Source: Paragonimus skrjabini miyazakii (taxonomy: Eukaryota; Platyhelminthes; Trematoda; Plagiorchiida; Troglotrematidae). From it: a stretch of 64,000 nt of DNA. Within the stretch, counting starts at the first letter, position 1. Each line of letters starts with the position of its first letter. The position numbers and the translations under genes are program-made. The DNA lies in contig JTDE01002171.1 of assembly GCA_014338405.1 (NCBI GenBank), forward strand, positions 38,088-102,087. The letters run 5' to 3'. This document shows, in pieces, positions 1 to 14,700 of the stretch. The notes beneath the pieces are model-generated. The model worked only from the letters and a program-made list of their open reading frames with translations. It did no database searches and had not been told where the DNA came from.

Positions 1-253
1 GGAGCCAAAACCAAATCTGATGCTCAAGACAACCAGAAATTCAGCACACGAGCTTCACTTCCTATCGAAGAGAAGCCACTACTGAGTACCTCGGCGGAAG
101 CGACGATCCATACACCGAAAAGTCATCGATCCGAATGCGATGGACACACGGAACGGACTCGACCTGTTCGCGTGGCTTCTAATAACGCAATCCGAAAATC
201 GCCCGGAACGACCGCTCGAAAGGGTCTTTATAGAGGTAGTTCTTCTGTCGCAG
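1..253 (+). CDS. CEP350: CEP350-like exon 1 of window (start outside)
   Basis: Open in frame 1 from the first base, with no usable start codon, so it is an internal exon or the 3' part of one. It encodes a polar, Ser/Thr/Arg-rich linker of 84 residues. The donor chosen is CAG|GTTAGT after 253; a weaker donor after 235 has the same phase and would drop 6 residues. The last base is the first base of a split codon, completed by AG at the start of the next exon. Confidence 0.6.
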
Positions 254-3200
254 GTTAGTGCTCGCGTGTCATCAATAATTGTCGGTTTCTTCCTGTTTTC
301 TATTTTATGTAGTCTTTCATTGTTTACTTTGTTCGGTTGAATATTTAATAATTGTCTGCCTTCCTATCGCTAGAGAACACTCCTATCTGTAACCGGCAGC
401 GAGGAGTTTCCAGAGCAGACCTACAGGCTTTGGTGCGTAGACAACGCGAGGTTCGCCGACAAGAGCGTCTTCAACAGGAACAGATTGAGACGGAACGTCG
501 AGAGCGCATACAGCGTAATTTGTCAGCCACTGCGATGGCAGCTTCCTTGGCTGCCAAGGCCTCGACAGTCTCCACAACCGTACCGAGAAGACGATGTTTA
601 TCGGGGCGAACCACCGTTACTGAAGATCAGTTTCGGACCGCCGCTCACGGTCCAATCCAGGTTATTAGGTTGCTGTATGAAATCACCATTTTTGGCTGTT
701 GATCTGCTTTTTACCATTCTTGCTTGATTATCATTATTTAGATTTATTGGATTTTTTGTAACGACGGGTGCGAACCAATCATCTTCTGCGTTAGATGTTG
801 TTCTCATCGTAGCCGATTATTATTAGGAATAGGGTAAACCTAACTCTAAGAACAGGAATATAAAATTACCTTTCATGTATCTTATGCTATTTATGAGCTA
901 CGGACTTCTCCTTCATTTGAATGATTGTTCCCGTCTTCATGTGGTCGCATTTTCGGTGGTCTTGTCTAGTTTGCTGCTCTCTTCGTCCTCTCTATTGTCT
1001 TGTCTTTCCATATCATAATTTCGTGGATCGTGCACACTCGGTCGGGGGTTTAGAATTTTTGATCGGAACATTCGTTCGGAGCGTTGGTGCGCTCTAACAC
1101 AACAATTGGCGTAAAGCCTGAAGACAATAATTGTGTAGCTTGTGTGTTAGTTTGCTTCTTGGCGTGACCCGACTGCCAACATGCTGGTGCACTTTGTGAC
1201 TAAGTGTGCACAGATGATCTAGCAGTGTGTTCTATACAAGTCTATTTAGTGAGTTCAATCTGTTGTACTATCATTGGTGACTGTCAGTGAGATGAGATGA
1301 GCTGGAAAATAACATTTGCCGCTGAGTGTGAACGAGAGCAGGGACATGAAACTCCTTTACACTTGTAAGAAAGTTGATCGACACCTGTGACTCTATCTCT
1401 GCGAGATGCATCGTTACTAGTACTGAGAGCGCGGTAGTCTGGAAAGTGATTACAAATGAAGAAGTAAACGTTCATGGGAAAATGCATTCGAGGAAAGTGA
1501 TTTGGATAGGTCTGCTGGGAATGTATCCGATGAAGACATATCTACCCTTAGTTGCTCATTCAGCTGCATACCAGGCTTTGGAACTATTTCCTACAACAAA
1601 GCAACGTATCAACTTCGATTCGTTGCAGTCATCAGTTGTAATCTGCGGTATGCTCACTATCAAACTGCATATTGTATAGTGACACATACGCTGTAATCAC
1701 ACCTGGAAATTTACGTCGTTAATGGGCATTGTTTATCCTCAAAGCTAGAGGGCAATCTGATACGCCCGCGTGATGCATCATCGACTGTTCCACACGCATT
1801 GTGCGCGTGTCCATCGATCAATCGATAACCATTCGGATTTGCCATCTTATCGACCGTAGGAACTAGTTGTAGACACGCTCCGTGTTCACACAGTGCATAC
1901 TACCTTGTTGCTGTTACTGCAGTAAACCGTTTTATCATTCTGCTAAGCAGCAGACGTAAAAATTTGGTGATGAGCATAAAGTAATTGGATTATGATAAGT
2001 TTTTCAAGTACATCTTTCCAATTTTGAAACTTACCTATAGAAAAACCTTCTGTTGAATAATGATTACAATGGAAAATTACCTGTACAAATTATGTTCACC
2101 TACTTACTGTGTCTGGTAATAACCAGAATGTGGTTGATATTGTAAAAATCAAGTCACTCTATCATTACCTCGATTTAGAAGGACAACGGCATTTTGACAA
2201 CTTACGATTAGACACATGACAAGTTTCATCATCTGTACTGGAATCATTAGCGCTTGAGCGATTGCTATTCGAAGGTGAACAGCTCTTAACACGAGAGAAG
2301 GCTTGTGATATCGTGCACCAATGTGCTAATTTGACCAAAGGACTTGCAGAACTTTTTTCTGTGGAACCTACGTTACACACTGATGTTAATCGGCTGGCAC
2401 ACGTCAAACATCGTAAGAAGTTTTGTTGCTATGGTTGTGGTGAATGTCGCTCACAACCGACTGAATATCTACACTTGAATTCGATTTATCGATTCTGTCA
2501 GAAGAAAGGTCATATTTAGAATATCTTTCCAAACGTAATGCTTGCCAGTTGTTTACTTTTAGGTCAACTAAACTAGTCGACAAAACTATCCAGTGAATTA
2601 ACAATACAACAGCCAATCACAACCTTAGAACGTCAGACATATCGTTTACTGTCTCCCCAAATGTGAATTGGCCGTTAAACTGCTGCGATCGGATGCCTTA
2701 CCACATCTCCCAGTGATGGACCCACGTAAAATTCATTTTCGACTTTATACTGACCAAACGGTGTGTTAGCGGCACCTTCCTTGCACGTGTGTCCTATAAC
2801 AATTATTTAATCTACGTAAGTATCCATATGACTAAAGGATCGTGTCTGAATGTACTTGGTCGACACTGAATAAACCATCTTGAAGCTCAGTCACGACTGT
2901 CTGCAATTTCGAATACACATACGACTGTGTTCGACCAGACAAAGTTTGGAAAGCTGCTCCCATCCTAAGCGATAGTGGAGTTGTGGAAGGCTCGGACCTT
3001 GCCGTACACTCCTCGTAATTAATTCGAAAATGAAATACACCGGCACCAAAAAGAAATGAACTCGCCCATAGTACCCATATCAAAACCCGACTGTACAGTA
3101 AGAAGTTGTAGTGACTATAAAATAACTGTGAATCGAGTGTTACAGTTAGATCGTTATCGCTTACCAAAAATGAGCGACATGTGTGCATTTTTATCAGGGA

Positions 3201-5677
3201 GTAAACTTTTTACAAGATTCTACTTGAGTCACGCATACTAACAGATTGAACTAGGTGAAGATTCACGTCCTTGCACTACAATTAGTACTCATGCAGGGTT
3301 GTTTTGTTACATCAATCTCTCACTTGTAATTAACTCTGCACTCGATATTTTTAAGTGTATCATTGACTCTCTTGTTAAGGATATGCCTAAAACGTTTGCA
3401 TACTTTGATAACATTCTGATCACCGGACGTAATACTGAGCAGGATTTGCAGACTTTCGACCTGGTCTTGAACAGACTGTCAGATGGCAGGTCTTGTATTG
3501 AAAAGAGAATAGTGTGAATTCCTGGTACACAGTGTACAATACCTCGGGGTTAAGCTGTCAGACGAAGGCCTATAACCACTAGAGGAGAAAATACGAGCTG
3601 TGCCATCACCTAACAACGTGAGCGAGCTTTGATCGTTCTTAGGAGTGGTGACAACTTTCTCGATTCATACCTTCCACGGCGAAGCACGTTCACTCCGTTT
3701 TTAAAAAAGGGAGAAGCTAGCAGTGGACTCAGACTTAGGAAACCGCTTTCAACAATTAAGCAGATTCTTACTTCACTACGCGTTTCAATGCATTATGATT
3801 CATTAAAAAAACCAGTCGTACTCTTTTGCGATGCTTCTGCACACGGTCTTGGTGCGCGCTATTATCCAAGCCTTCGGATGTATCGCAACGTTCTATCTCT
3901 TACTGCTTTCCGAACATTGAGCGCAGCAGAAAGGAATTATTCACAGGTTGACCGGGAAGCCCTGGCTATTATATTAGATGCAAAGCGGTTTCACCAATAC
4001 CTTCTCGATTGACGGTTTGCAGTTTTTACGGATCGCAAGGCCCTTATTTCGTTACTGGGTGAGGAAAAAGCGATACAACTAATGGCCTCCTCGGGAATGA
4101 TTAATTGGTCTCTCGTCTTAACTGCTTACAACTGTAAGAGTTGGTTCACTCCCGAACGAATCACTAGTACTGCTGATGCTTGTAGTAAGTTGCCATTGTC
4201 AGATACACCGTCTGCAGAATTTATCCCAGAAGAACTTGTACATCTTATTCAACGCTTCAGCCATTCTAGTACGTCGGCGGATGTACGACGAGAAGCAGAC
4301 CAAGACATCGTGCTAGCCTTACTCGAACGGTATGTTCAGGTAGGATATTCAGAACGGACACCTGACGAACTTGTACCTTTCCTATCGAGAATGATTGAAT
4401 TAAGTCTTCAAAATGGATGTCTGCTTTCGGGAACACATGCTGTGATTCCAAAGGTACCGCAAACATATATCCTTGATGAACTCCATACTGATTACTCAGG
4501 CATCGTGAAAATGAAACCGTTATCCCGTTTTTACGAGTGGTGGCCTACACTGGATAGTGACTGTGTCAGTGGTTAGGTCATAAGCATTATGCCAATAAAA
4601 CGAAAATGCAGCCCCCCAATGTACCGCTGCATTTTTGGAGATGGCCAGAAACATCATGAAGTTGAATCCATTTAGATTTTTTTGGCCCGTTTGAAGGTCA
4701 AATGATTTTACTGATCGTGGTTGCCCATTCCAAACGGGTTGATGCCCACTTTTTCCTAACGGCAACAGCGACTAGTACAAGTCAACTTACGTATATCTGT
4801 CGCAACATTTGGTTTACCAGAAACTATTGTGACCGATAATGGTTTTTTGTTCACCAGCGCTGAATTCACAGACTTGATTATTTCGAATACAATTAAGCAC
4901 GTCATGACAGCACCTTATTATCCTACTTCGAGGGGCTCAGCATGCTGTGCAGACAGTGAACAATATGTTGAAGAAACTAGTGCCCGTTTGCTTGTGCGTC
5001 TGGATCGCGTTCTGTTTGCTAATCGGAATCTTGTCAACAAAACCACCAGCAACAGTGCCGAACTCATGTTTGATTGTCGTCTCCGTACTCGGTTGGACTT
5101 ATTTCACGAAGGTCCTTATTCGAAAGTCATCGCTAAACAGGAACTAATAAAAGGTCGTTTCAATATGCATATTAAAGACATGTTTGAGTCTCATCCTGTC
5201 CTTGCGCATCTGTCCACTGAAAACACATGGGAACCCGCTGTTGTCGCAGGTGCTAACGGATAAACTATACGGGCTCGAATAGAAGACAGGCGAATAGTGC
5301 AATGCCATCTAAATCATGTGCGTCCATCGGCATCCAATCCAGGAAACGCTGAGTACCTGAGAGCCCCACCATTCCCTGACGCACATGACACATCCATGAT
5401 TGAGCTAAGGTCCCTTGCTAACTTAGCCCTGTGCTGATGTCAGCCTCTTCAGGCGGGCCATTTTCAGGCCGGATAGTTTCAACTAACGGAGGGAGAGATG
5501 ATACATCCGCGTAATGCGCCGTCGGCTGTTCCACACGCGTTGTGTGCGTGCCTATCGACCAATCGGTAATAGTTCGGATTGACCATCATATCGGTCGTGG
5601 GAACTAATCGTCCATATGTCTCTTGTTCACACAGTGCGTACTGAATTAAGTTGGCTTGAGTGTTGTATGCTTGCTCA

Positions 5678-5708
<31 letters not shown>

Positions 5709-8700
5709 GATAATGGTCTTATTCCCTCGGGTTTACACTGGATACGTGGTGTGTGAGTGGAACCGCCAACGGTTCAGCCCAAGCCACTTGGGGTGATGGT
5801 TTAAAGCGCAGGCCTTTTTTGGCTTCGGTCACTGTGACAGGCTAATCCGTTTCGGATGCCGCTAACCATGTTGATAATGATAATGATGATGATGATGATG
5901 ATGTTATTGTTGCTGCAGTAAACCGTTTTATCGCTTTATTATTCTGTTAAGCGATAAACTTAGCACAAACCCCTTCCTCTTAATTTGATACTTTATGAAA
6001 CTCATCGATATTCACTGGCACCTTCGAGCGGCTAATGAAGCTGAGATTTGTAGTTAGGTCTTCATCTATCATATACAGTGTCGGCTTTTTCAGACGTTCT
6101 TGTCCATGTTTCTGAAACCTGACTGCACTTTGTAGTTTACGAGGTTGTGCAGATTGAAGACATTAGTGTTGAAATGTGTACTTCAGGCCATTTACTTAAA
6201 CTGTTTATCCTCGTCCCCTGTATCCGTTGCAACCAGCCTTTGATCATTATGTCCGGACACTCAGCCGAGCGTGAACAGAAATTGGATGAACTACTCGGCC
6301 ATGAGGGTGCCGCTCACTGGTCTCCGAAGGCACTACAAGATGTACGTAAACCATATAATAGCGGGCCTGAGGATTCCGAATCCGAGTCCACTGGGTCCTT
6401 ATCTTCGCGATTGTATGTATTACGTGATCGACTTGCACTGGGCCATAAGACCCACGACGCAGGTAAGTTAATTTCCTCACTGGTGGTTGTTTCTTTCTCT
6501 ACTTTTCTTCTGGTTGTTTTGGCTCCGGTATACTTACAATTACGGGCCCAAACTTCAAATATCACGACTGCTTATGCCTAGGTCTGACTATCTGACAGTG
6601 TACAGTCATTTTCTGTATTGCATGATGACAATCACTTGCTGGTGCAAACAAAGAATATGTGGTTGTTATGGAGGACTTCTCTAGGCGTGAATTCAAAGTC
6701 TTATGTGCGGTGTGTAAATGCGTATGGTCCAAAAGAGCACTACCGTCCCGTGATTGAATTAACCTTGTACAAACCCCCTAAGTTGGAACGTTCATCTTCA
6801 GGTCAACTTTCCGGCAAATTCTCTTCGAAGTGAAGCAGTTAACGTGAATCCTGAAATTCAGTCTTACTGCGTATCCTTATCCAAACCACAAGTTGAATTC
6901 CGACCTGTTCTCGTGGGGCGAGCTGAAGCTACTCCTTATATAACCGACTTGTCCCTTGGTGTGACGGAAAAGTCACCCTGAAATATGATCCGGACTACTC
7001 ACTGACATAATCAAGCGCGGTATGCATCGTTCCAGTTTCGACTGAGTAATCAGGACTATCAACTATTGCCACTTGAGCACCACTCCCGTTTGCCTGAGGC
7101 TTTGACACTCTTCCGGGTTGACTCATTTCTAAACGGCACACTACGGCCTTTCCAGCTCAGGTTGTCAAGATGACACTTTCCTGTGTTTCCATATCGCTTT
7201 TTCTTATATCGATTCTAGTTTAGGATGTCTCATGGAGTTTCTGTGATGTTTCTGCCGAACGACCTCCACTAACCGAATTGCACTGGTTCGCTGGGGCCTA
7301 GATCCTAGCTAGAAAACGCGTTACAGTCTCAATATTTTGCGAGAACCTACGCTGATAGGCCTTTTAGCCGCATTGGGCCAGCAGAACCAGTAGACCATGG
7401 TAATTGGAGCGTATTGAACCAACAGAGGTAAGCCATGTAACCTAAGCAAAGCGCGCACATTTTTACGGGCGTTCTGCCATGGTGGTGTACATTCAGTGGA
7501 CGCTGACCCGACCTGGGTTGGGAACTTGTCACTGTGGGTCCTCGTAGCGTTTGGACTGGTTCTATCACCGGAGAAGCTCTGTGAGACATCATAAGCTGGA
7601 AGAAGCGCGAACTTAAATTTCACTGTCAGATATCATCTCTAGCACATATCCCCGTCTGAACGGAACGTTGGACTCTACGATTGAACTGTTTGACTTGGTG
7701 CTTCAGTGATGCTCGATATGAGCAGTGTTAGCAATCCGCGCTCGACTTACCGGAAGGTTGACATAGTTCAGCTTACACCCCAGGCTGCTCATGACTGTTG
7801 ATCAACTGACATTGATCTCATAGGCACAGGTTTTTTCAAAATACAACCACCTGTCTGAACAAAATACCTACAATTTCCGAGCTCCGATAAAAGCGGAGCC
7901 TAAGTGTAGTGCTTCCTTCCGCATTAATGTGACTGAAATGTCTATCTTAACGCAAGAACCGTCATGATGTTTGAATAACGCCCAACTTCTAATCACCCGC
8001 CTTGTGATTAACTAGAATGTAATCAGATTCTCCATTATTTATCACTGTTCATGATATGAATTCTCACCCCAATTGATTTGATTTGACTCGGTTTAGTATG
8101 GCCGTTCAGATATAAAGAATGCATACCACTAGCCTGTCCAAACCCAGGGGTGTGTAATCATCTAATTTGCAACCCACGATCGTCGTTTTTGTGATGGATG
8201 GTATTAGCTTCTTCAGTCCGACTTCATTCACACCGGCTTGGTTTCTGATTTATTGTATTTATTTAGAAACGCGTTCATCAGCGGAGGCTGCTTCTAATGC
8301 ACTGTCCAAAGCGATCCAAACGGCTGTCGATGTGCCCTACTCAACGTCAGACTCGCATCGACAGACTTTCACTTCTAACTTAATAAATGAAACAGTGCTT
8401 GGCGGAAACATGTTGACCATGTTTGATGGAAGAGACTGCATTGGATCTCATTCGGACTAGTGAGTTTCATTGTATATCAGGCCTTTCATAGAGTATCCTA
8501 AAAATACTAACGGTAGTTGTCATTCCTAAAATTCATTGTTGTGGGAGGTATCTGTTTGTGTAGTTGTTCCGAACCCACATCTGATCAAAGACAGTTTACG
8601 CGTGTTTCTTTTATCTTAAGCGATGACACTCTCATTGTTTTGTTTTTTTCAGAACTTTAATGTTAGCGGCTGCCTTTTTTTCTAATTTCACAGTTCTGTG

Positions 8701-11700
8701 CCGAACCTTTTCAAATCTAATGCACCAAGCGTGCCAAAACTGGATTTGATGACTGACGAACATTTCGGCTCCGAGAATACCGACGCACAAGAGCTTATTG
8801 TGTTGGACGCTGACGTCGGAGGTATGACTCGTGAAGCAGTGTCTACTACTTCCTCCTCTTATGGCGATATATCACCGTTGGCAGGCGGACAGTGGATGCG
8901 CTTAGAAGCTGTCGGGGCGAGTGAACCCGAACTGGCGATGGAGGATGAAGCTCATGATGAGTTTGTGGATGATATGGGGACAGAGCGGGTCAGTGATTTC
9001 TTGGGTTTGTCTATTCTATTATCAACAAACGTACAGTGCTGTGTCACACAGCAATCCGGTACTGATCGTGATGATTACCTTTCATCTATCCGGGAGGAAA
9101 TATTTATTTTACTGTTGTTGCCTTCCCAGGCTGACAAACGCCGTCCTGAACTTAGACATCTTAAATTGATAAGTTTTCCTTTCAATTCGATTTGAGCGAA
9201 TACTATCTGGGGGCGTTATGACCCGTAGTTAATTCTAGCGACAGCGCCCGAGCCTATGATCTGTTGAACTCTCACTCCTACAAACACTGTTGACTATTGT
9301 ACATGGCCCTATTAACTGTGATGATGGGCCTTAGCAACCTCGTGTTTCGCACGGTTATAACGAATCGTACAATTTATCGTTACTTCATTTCTTTACTTCC
9401 TACCTCATTGTTTGAGCTTTGTTCGGTTCCATTGCAATGGACGCTTATTATAACAGGCATCACCAGTCATAATTCTAAATCCCACCTGACAGTCTTTGTA
9501 AACGTAAATATTGGTTCCGTAACCGGGGCGGCGTGTTGAGTCGACCGAGACAGGCGTTGTTTGCTCACGCATTAAATCTCTGGCTGATTTCCGCCTCGTC
9601 TTTCCCATTCAAATTAGGCTGGACAAGTCAAACCTTGGGGCGGTGCATGGGAAGATGCTTGGACTAACGAAGTCAAATGCACCGGATCGTCTTTGGTGCA
9701 GAATCGTCCAAACTACTGTTCTTGAAGACCTGTTATCAAATAGTCTAGCTGCTGACATGATGATTCCACTGTACACACGTAGCCGTGCGCAATCAGCGGT
9801 CCTCAAAGCGTGTCGGTGAACATCTTTCGCTGTAGTTATCCAAATTTGGAAAACTTTCGGCGATAGAGAGCACACGGATGCAATATACATATGCATTTTC
9901 ATTAAAAAGCTCACGTTTCTTCTTTATTGCGGATGACGCAGATTGGCGAACGCCATTTTGGACTATTAACAGTTCCTAACATGCTGTTATTAAGGGCAAG
10001 CGCAGGCACTGGTCCATGTCAGTCGGTAGTACTGTAGTATTGTACACTTTCGGAAGGCAAAGCACGTTTCATTTCCACGAACTGTTATCACCAACCTCTA
10101 CAAAGTTTCTTGAGCTGTTTTGAGTTGTTGCAGATTAGACCAATATCATCGGTACACCTTAATTTTCACAGTTTCGTTGAATTTTGCGTCATCATCATCG
10201 TACACAGTAGTACATCACAATGGTTCTTATTGATGCTTAACTGTCATACGATCGTGGAAAAAACGATAGCGCTATCTGTGAAACAAAAAGAAGGGGAGGG
10301 GACCTAACCACTAAAAATAACTATGTATGCTCAACACATTCAACAGCAAGTTGTCTACACTTTGTAGACAAACAGCCGAACTATAAGTGGAAGCAAAGCG
10401 TCATCTGCAAGGTGGCTTGCTTCGGCCTCGCTGTTTTCACGCAGCTGATTCATCGAGGGAATCGCGCTTTGTCCCGGAACCATTATGCACTTCGTAGCTG
10501 AGTCAGTACGAGACCTTATAGCCGTCTTGCTTTCTGTATAGCACTCGGTGATTCAATTTTACTTGGTTCTGTTTGTCCCGTTCGATTCCACCCGTACTGG
10601 TGAGTACGTTTGCTGCCATATTTTGTGTACAGACTGGTCCATAGACACACTAATGTATATATGTAATGTAACAACAATAATAATGTGTGACCTGTTCACT
10701 ATTGAAGCTGACCAACTTTTTTTGCGATTGCACTTTTGTGTTACCAGATTGATGATTTATTCACGCGCGCTGCCGCCATGAAAGCCTTGTCTAAACAGCC
10801 CATGATTCCTATGGCGCGAACTGTGAACGACCATGCAGCAAACGAAAAAGTGGCGCAGAATACCTTGAAGCGTCTTATTTACAGTGATCCGCTTCGTTTT
10901 AGCGCTCTGCGTAAGCGTCACAAAACAACCACCAGGTATGTTGATCGGACGCGGTTAGGTTGTTCGATATGCTTGAATTTTTTTAATTTCATTCGCTTCC
11001 GACCTCTATAAACTTTTGTTGTGTACTTGAGAGAAATAGGCAATCAAACGTATTTTTTCACGAGCCTAGAATGGATAGCAACAAACTTTTGAGTTCTGGC
11101 ATTATTAAGGATATGTAAGAAAACTTCTTTAAGACAGTACTAACTCTTGGAGTTCTGATCTGAGTTAATCGCCTTCGGATTATTCTGGATGTTTACTCAT
11201 GCTTCAGCGACATTCGTTGAAGGGCGATCTTTATGTGGCTGTTCTAGGGATCTCATATGTTAGTCCTCTTTCACTAGTAGTGTTAGTTGTATATCAGCTG
11301 AAGGCGTCAGTTGGGTAATAAAACACCTACGTGGCGTGCGCACTGGGCTGATACAAACGATCATTCTTTTGTAAAATAGGCATTTCACTACACAGTTTCT
11401 CTGTTGCCACGTTGACTTTTTCATCATGGAATTTCTGTGATGTTTTAGTTCATTTGAAAAAGTAAACACATACTTCCTCTTAATGTATGTGTTTTGAAGC
11501 GTTTCTCAAACTGCAGTCTACGATCTGTTTCGTTTTCGTTCGGACTCGCCAGATAGTTAGTACGATATTCAATTTAGTTACGTCTTCGTTCGCCTCGTAG
11601 TAAATGTCCTGTGAATGTTGCATATTACGTGTCAACGAAGACAAGTTAGTGTATGACTTGCTCACCTCTCATTGTGACGACTAGACCTATCAAACTGCAC

Positions 11701-14700
11701 TTGGTTTGATGGAATACGCCACTAGACTGTTAATCATACAGTCGTGGGTTGCAGTTAGGCTGTAATAACTGTCAAATTTGACCAATCTGACATTACCAGC
11801 TCACCTGTGACCTTGCATATTGTAGCGAAAAGTCGTCCCATAAAACCAGATTCTGTTTGTCACATTCGCACATTCCCACTCCACTTATGTGCTCGCGAGG
11901 ATTCCATTTAAACGTCATGTACATTTCTGCTTGATTCTGCGTGTTTGGTTAACGCTCTGTGTCGTGGATTTTTGTTTACCACTTCTCACCTATTTGCCCG
12001 ATTTCGTTGAGTAATGACTGGTTCGGTCGCTGGTGTTATCCGTAGCCCATCTGCTGTAGGCTTTGACCGTGTCTCGCCACCACCTCATGGTATCCCATTG
12101 AGTGTTACAATAATCGGTTCTCCGACTTGGTCATCCATGACACTGGTCTCTTCTTTAAGGAACTTGCTCCGATTGTGCTAGGGTATCAAGTGTACACCAT
12201 TGATCCATCGCTCACCAGGACCTTGATTAATTTGAAAGGTCGTATTCCCGCTGATCGTGATTGTAAATGGTCCCTTCCGTCGTCTTTTAAATTCGTCGGC
12301 TTCGGGACTGGATGTCTCCTGCTGACTGTAGTCCCTTACTTTCACTTGGTCTCCGATCTTGGACGGACGCTATATGTGTGTTGTGCCTCACGTCATATCT
12401 TTGTTTATTTCGGTGCTGTGTTTCTATTGTTCTTTCAGTCGCATAGTGTTCGAGGTGTTGTCGTTCTTGAGGTAATAATTGCCTCTCTGTCTCCTGACAC
12501 GTACATCCAAGAGAACCCTTGGTGCCCTCTAGTATGTAAGCTCAAATGGTGAACTCCATGTTGTATGCTTCGTCGTGCGGCATCCAAACACTATATCTGG
12601 TAGTCCTTTCTAGTTATTACCTATATTGTTCAGCCATTCTTTCATTGTACGATTAGACCGCTCCATTGTACCTTTCGTTTGTGGATGGTGTGGAGGTTTT
12701 CTCAAGCGCTGAGTTCACCAGTGTTGTAACATCCCCTAAAATTGCCGTCGCTCAGTCGATGATGACTCTCTATGGTACTTTAAAGCGAGCCCGGACATTG
12801 TTGATAAAGGGGTGTTCAACCGTTCCGCCCGTTTGGTCTGCCGTGGGGAATGGTTTCCCCCCTCATCGTATAAAATGGTTGGCCATCACACGGCAGCAAC
12901 ATCTTTTGGCGAGAACGTTGCAAGTCGAACTGAATTGCGCATCTCATTGATGACATTAGTACAACGCATCTCATGATTATCGCGTATATTTACGACCCTC
13001 AGTAGACCTCAAGCGGGGCTTGCTGTAATTTACTCCACGTTCCCGGTTAACATTTTACTTAAGCCATATTTGTATGAAGCGTTCACACAAACAAGGACGT
13101 ACGCGGTCACGATGGAGTATCGCACTGGACGCGTGGATTGTTAGAAATTTCCCAACGCTCTTAACCATTGCCGGTTTATCAGTTGAGAAAGTGCTACCAA
13201 CTACGTCCGTACAAGGAAATGAAATGTTTGCTTGTGATTCACGTACCATAGTTTTTAACCTTATATTCCAACAGATGTTGACGAACCCAATCTCTCTTCA
13301 TTTACTCGTCGTTGCCTACTTTTAATAGTTAAGCATTAGTATCAATGTCAATGATAAGGGTTTTGATCATGTATTTATCCAGACGATTACGATCGCCAAC
13401 CGATTGTGCTTGGGCGCAGAATGACCAGAACATTGTAGAATCACGTGCAAAGGCATCATCTCGGGCGCGTGGTCTGATCTCTACCGACGTGGACAATGCA
13501 AATCGAGATGTGTGTCATAACACTTATCGTGAAGCTTCTGTTGCAACCCACCAGGAATTATCTTCTAGAGGGGACTATATCACCGGTGCTCCAGTAAGTT
13601 AATGAATGGTTACTGCTTCATGATTTTCTGTTTACTCTTGGTACACTCACTATCAAGCTTACATCTGGGACACACTGTTTCACGTTGTTGCACCCACTGT
13701 TGCACTTTTGTTTCGGTTCATCGTCGATTCTAGCTTTTGTTCTGAACACAGCCGTTCTGTTTTGGATGATTTTAGTTCATATCTTGCTATTATTTGACAT
13801 TCATAGCCTTTTGTCTGAGAGTCCTAATCGGTGGTCACACGACCCCAACTTTACGCTGGGGTCGAGTGCAGCATCCCTGCTGTCAGTGGCAACGAAGGAG
13901 AGAGCAATTCACCATTTGTTGATGCTCATGCATTGATGTTGTACAATTACGTGGAACGTAGTCCTTATCTGAGATCAAGGAGGGGCATTGGTGATATTTA
14001 ATGCATAGAACTCTCCGTCTGAACTTGAACAACTAACTCAAGGTCACATACACCTTAAAAACAGACGACCGAGTTGCTATTGGCAGTGAAGCAACTCACG
14101 ACGTTCATTGCCCCATTTTATCAGTTGTTCCTCCCTTTTTCTATGGACGCTCTCCTACAGCCTCAGACAAAATGGATGTACCTGGTCTGTCTCAAAATTA
14201 AGTGATTTTGCTACAAGAGCAACTTGCGATGTTTATAATGTTGGCACTTATTGGTTTCTTCTCTTCATACTGGTCTGTTCACAGTTGCACATCAATTCCG
14301 CCAGTGACACATCATCATCCACTTCACATGCACCGTTCAACCGTGCCGGACAAAACGATTTTCTTCTGGATGCAGCAAATCAGGCCATTTCGTCCACACC
14401 ACGACGTAACCAACCGGACCGTGTTAATCTGTCGAATGTTGAACCACCTCGACTCACTGCAGCTGCTCTCGGTCTTCGTCTGTCAGCCGAAATGAATCAT
14501 CTGGAGGCTTTGGCAAGTTCCTTTCAACACGTCGCTGATATGGAATCCCTACGTCAATTTGCAGCAGCCCAGGCAGAAACAGTCGCTTTGGCTCAATTAC
14601 TGAAGGTTTGTGTGTTGATAGGGATAGTTCTGCACTAAAATTTTATATGTATGTATATGAGTGCAGACAGTTTTTAGGTGAACATAACTCACATTTGATC

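Larger units (their letters stand above)
1758..5966 (+). mobile_element. Degenerate Ty3/Gypsy LTR retrotransposon (CsRn1-like)
   Basis: In order on the plus strand: 5' LTR, a primer-binding-like site, gag remnant, reverse transcriptase, RNase H, integrase, polypurine tract, 3' LTR. Both LTRs begin TGATAC. Reading frames are broken by stops and frameshifts throughout, so the copy is dead. The Gag zinc-knuckle region and RT wording (RYRLPKMSD, LFTRFYLSHAY) fit Gypsy elements such as CsRn1 described from liver flukes; family placement is from memory. It lies in the sense orientation inside intron 2 of the CEP350-like gene. Confidence 0.8.
661..6236. other. Intron 2, occupied by a Gypsy-type element
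   Basis: This 5.6-kb intron separates two exons joined in phase 0. Bases 661-1757 contain no family I recognise and only short chance ORFs. Bases 1758-5966 are the LTR retrotransposon listed separately. Bases 5967-6236 lead into the next acceptor, TATCCGTTGCAACCAG. Confidence 0.6.
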
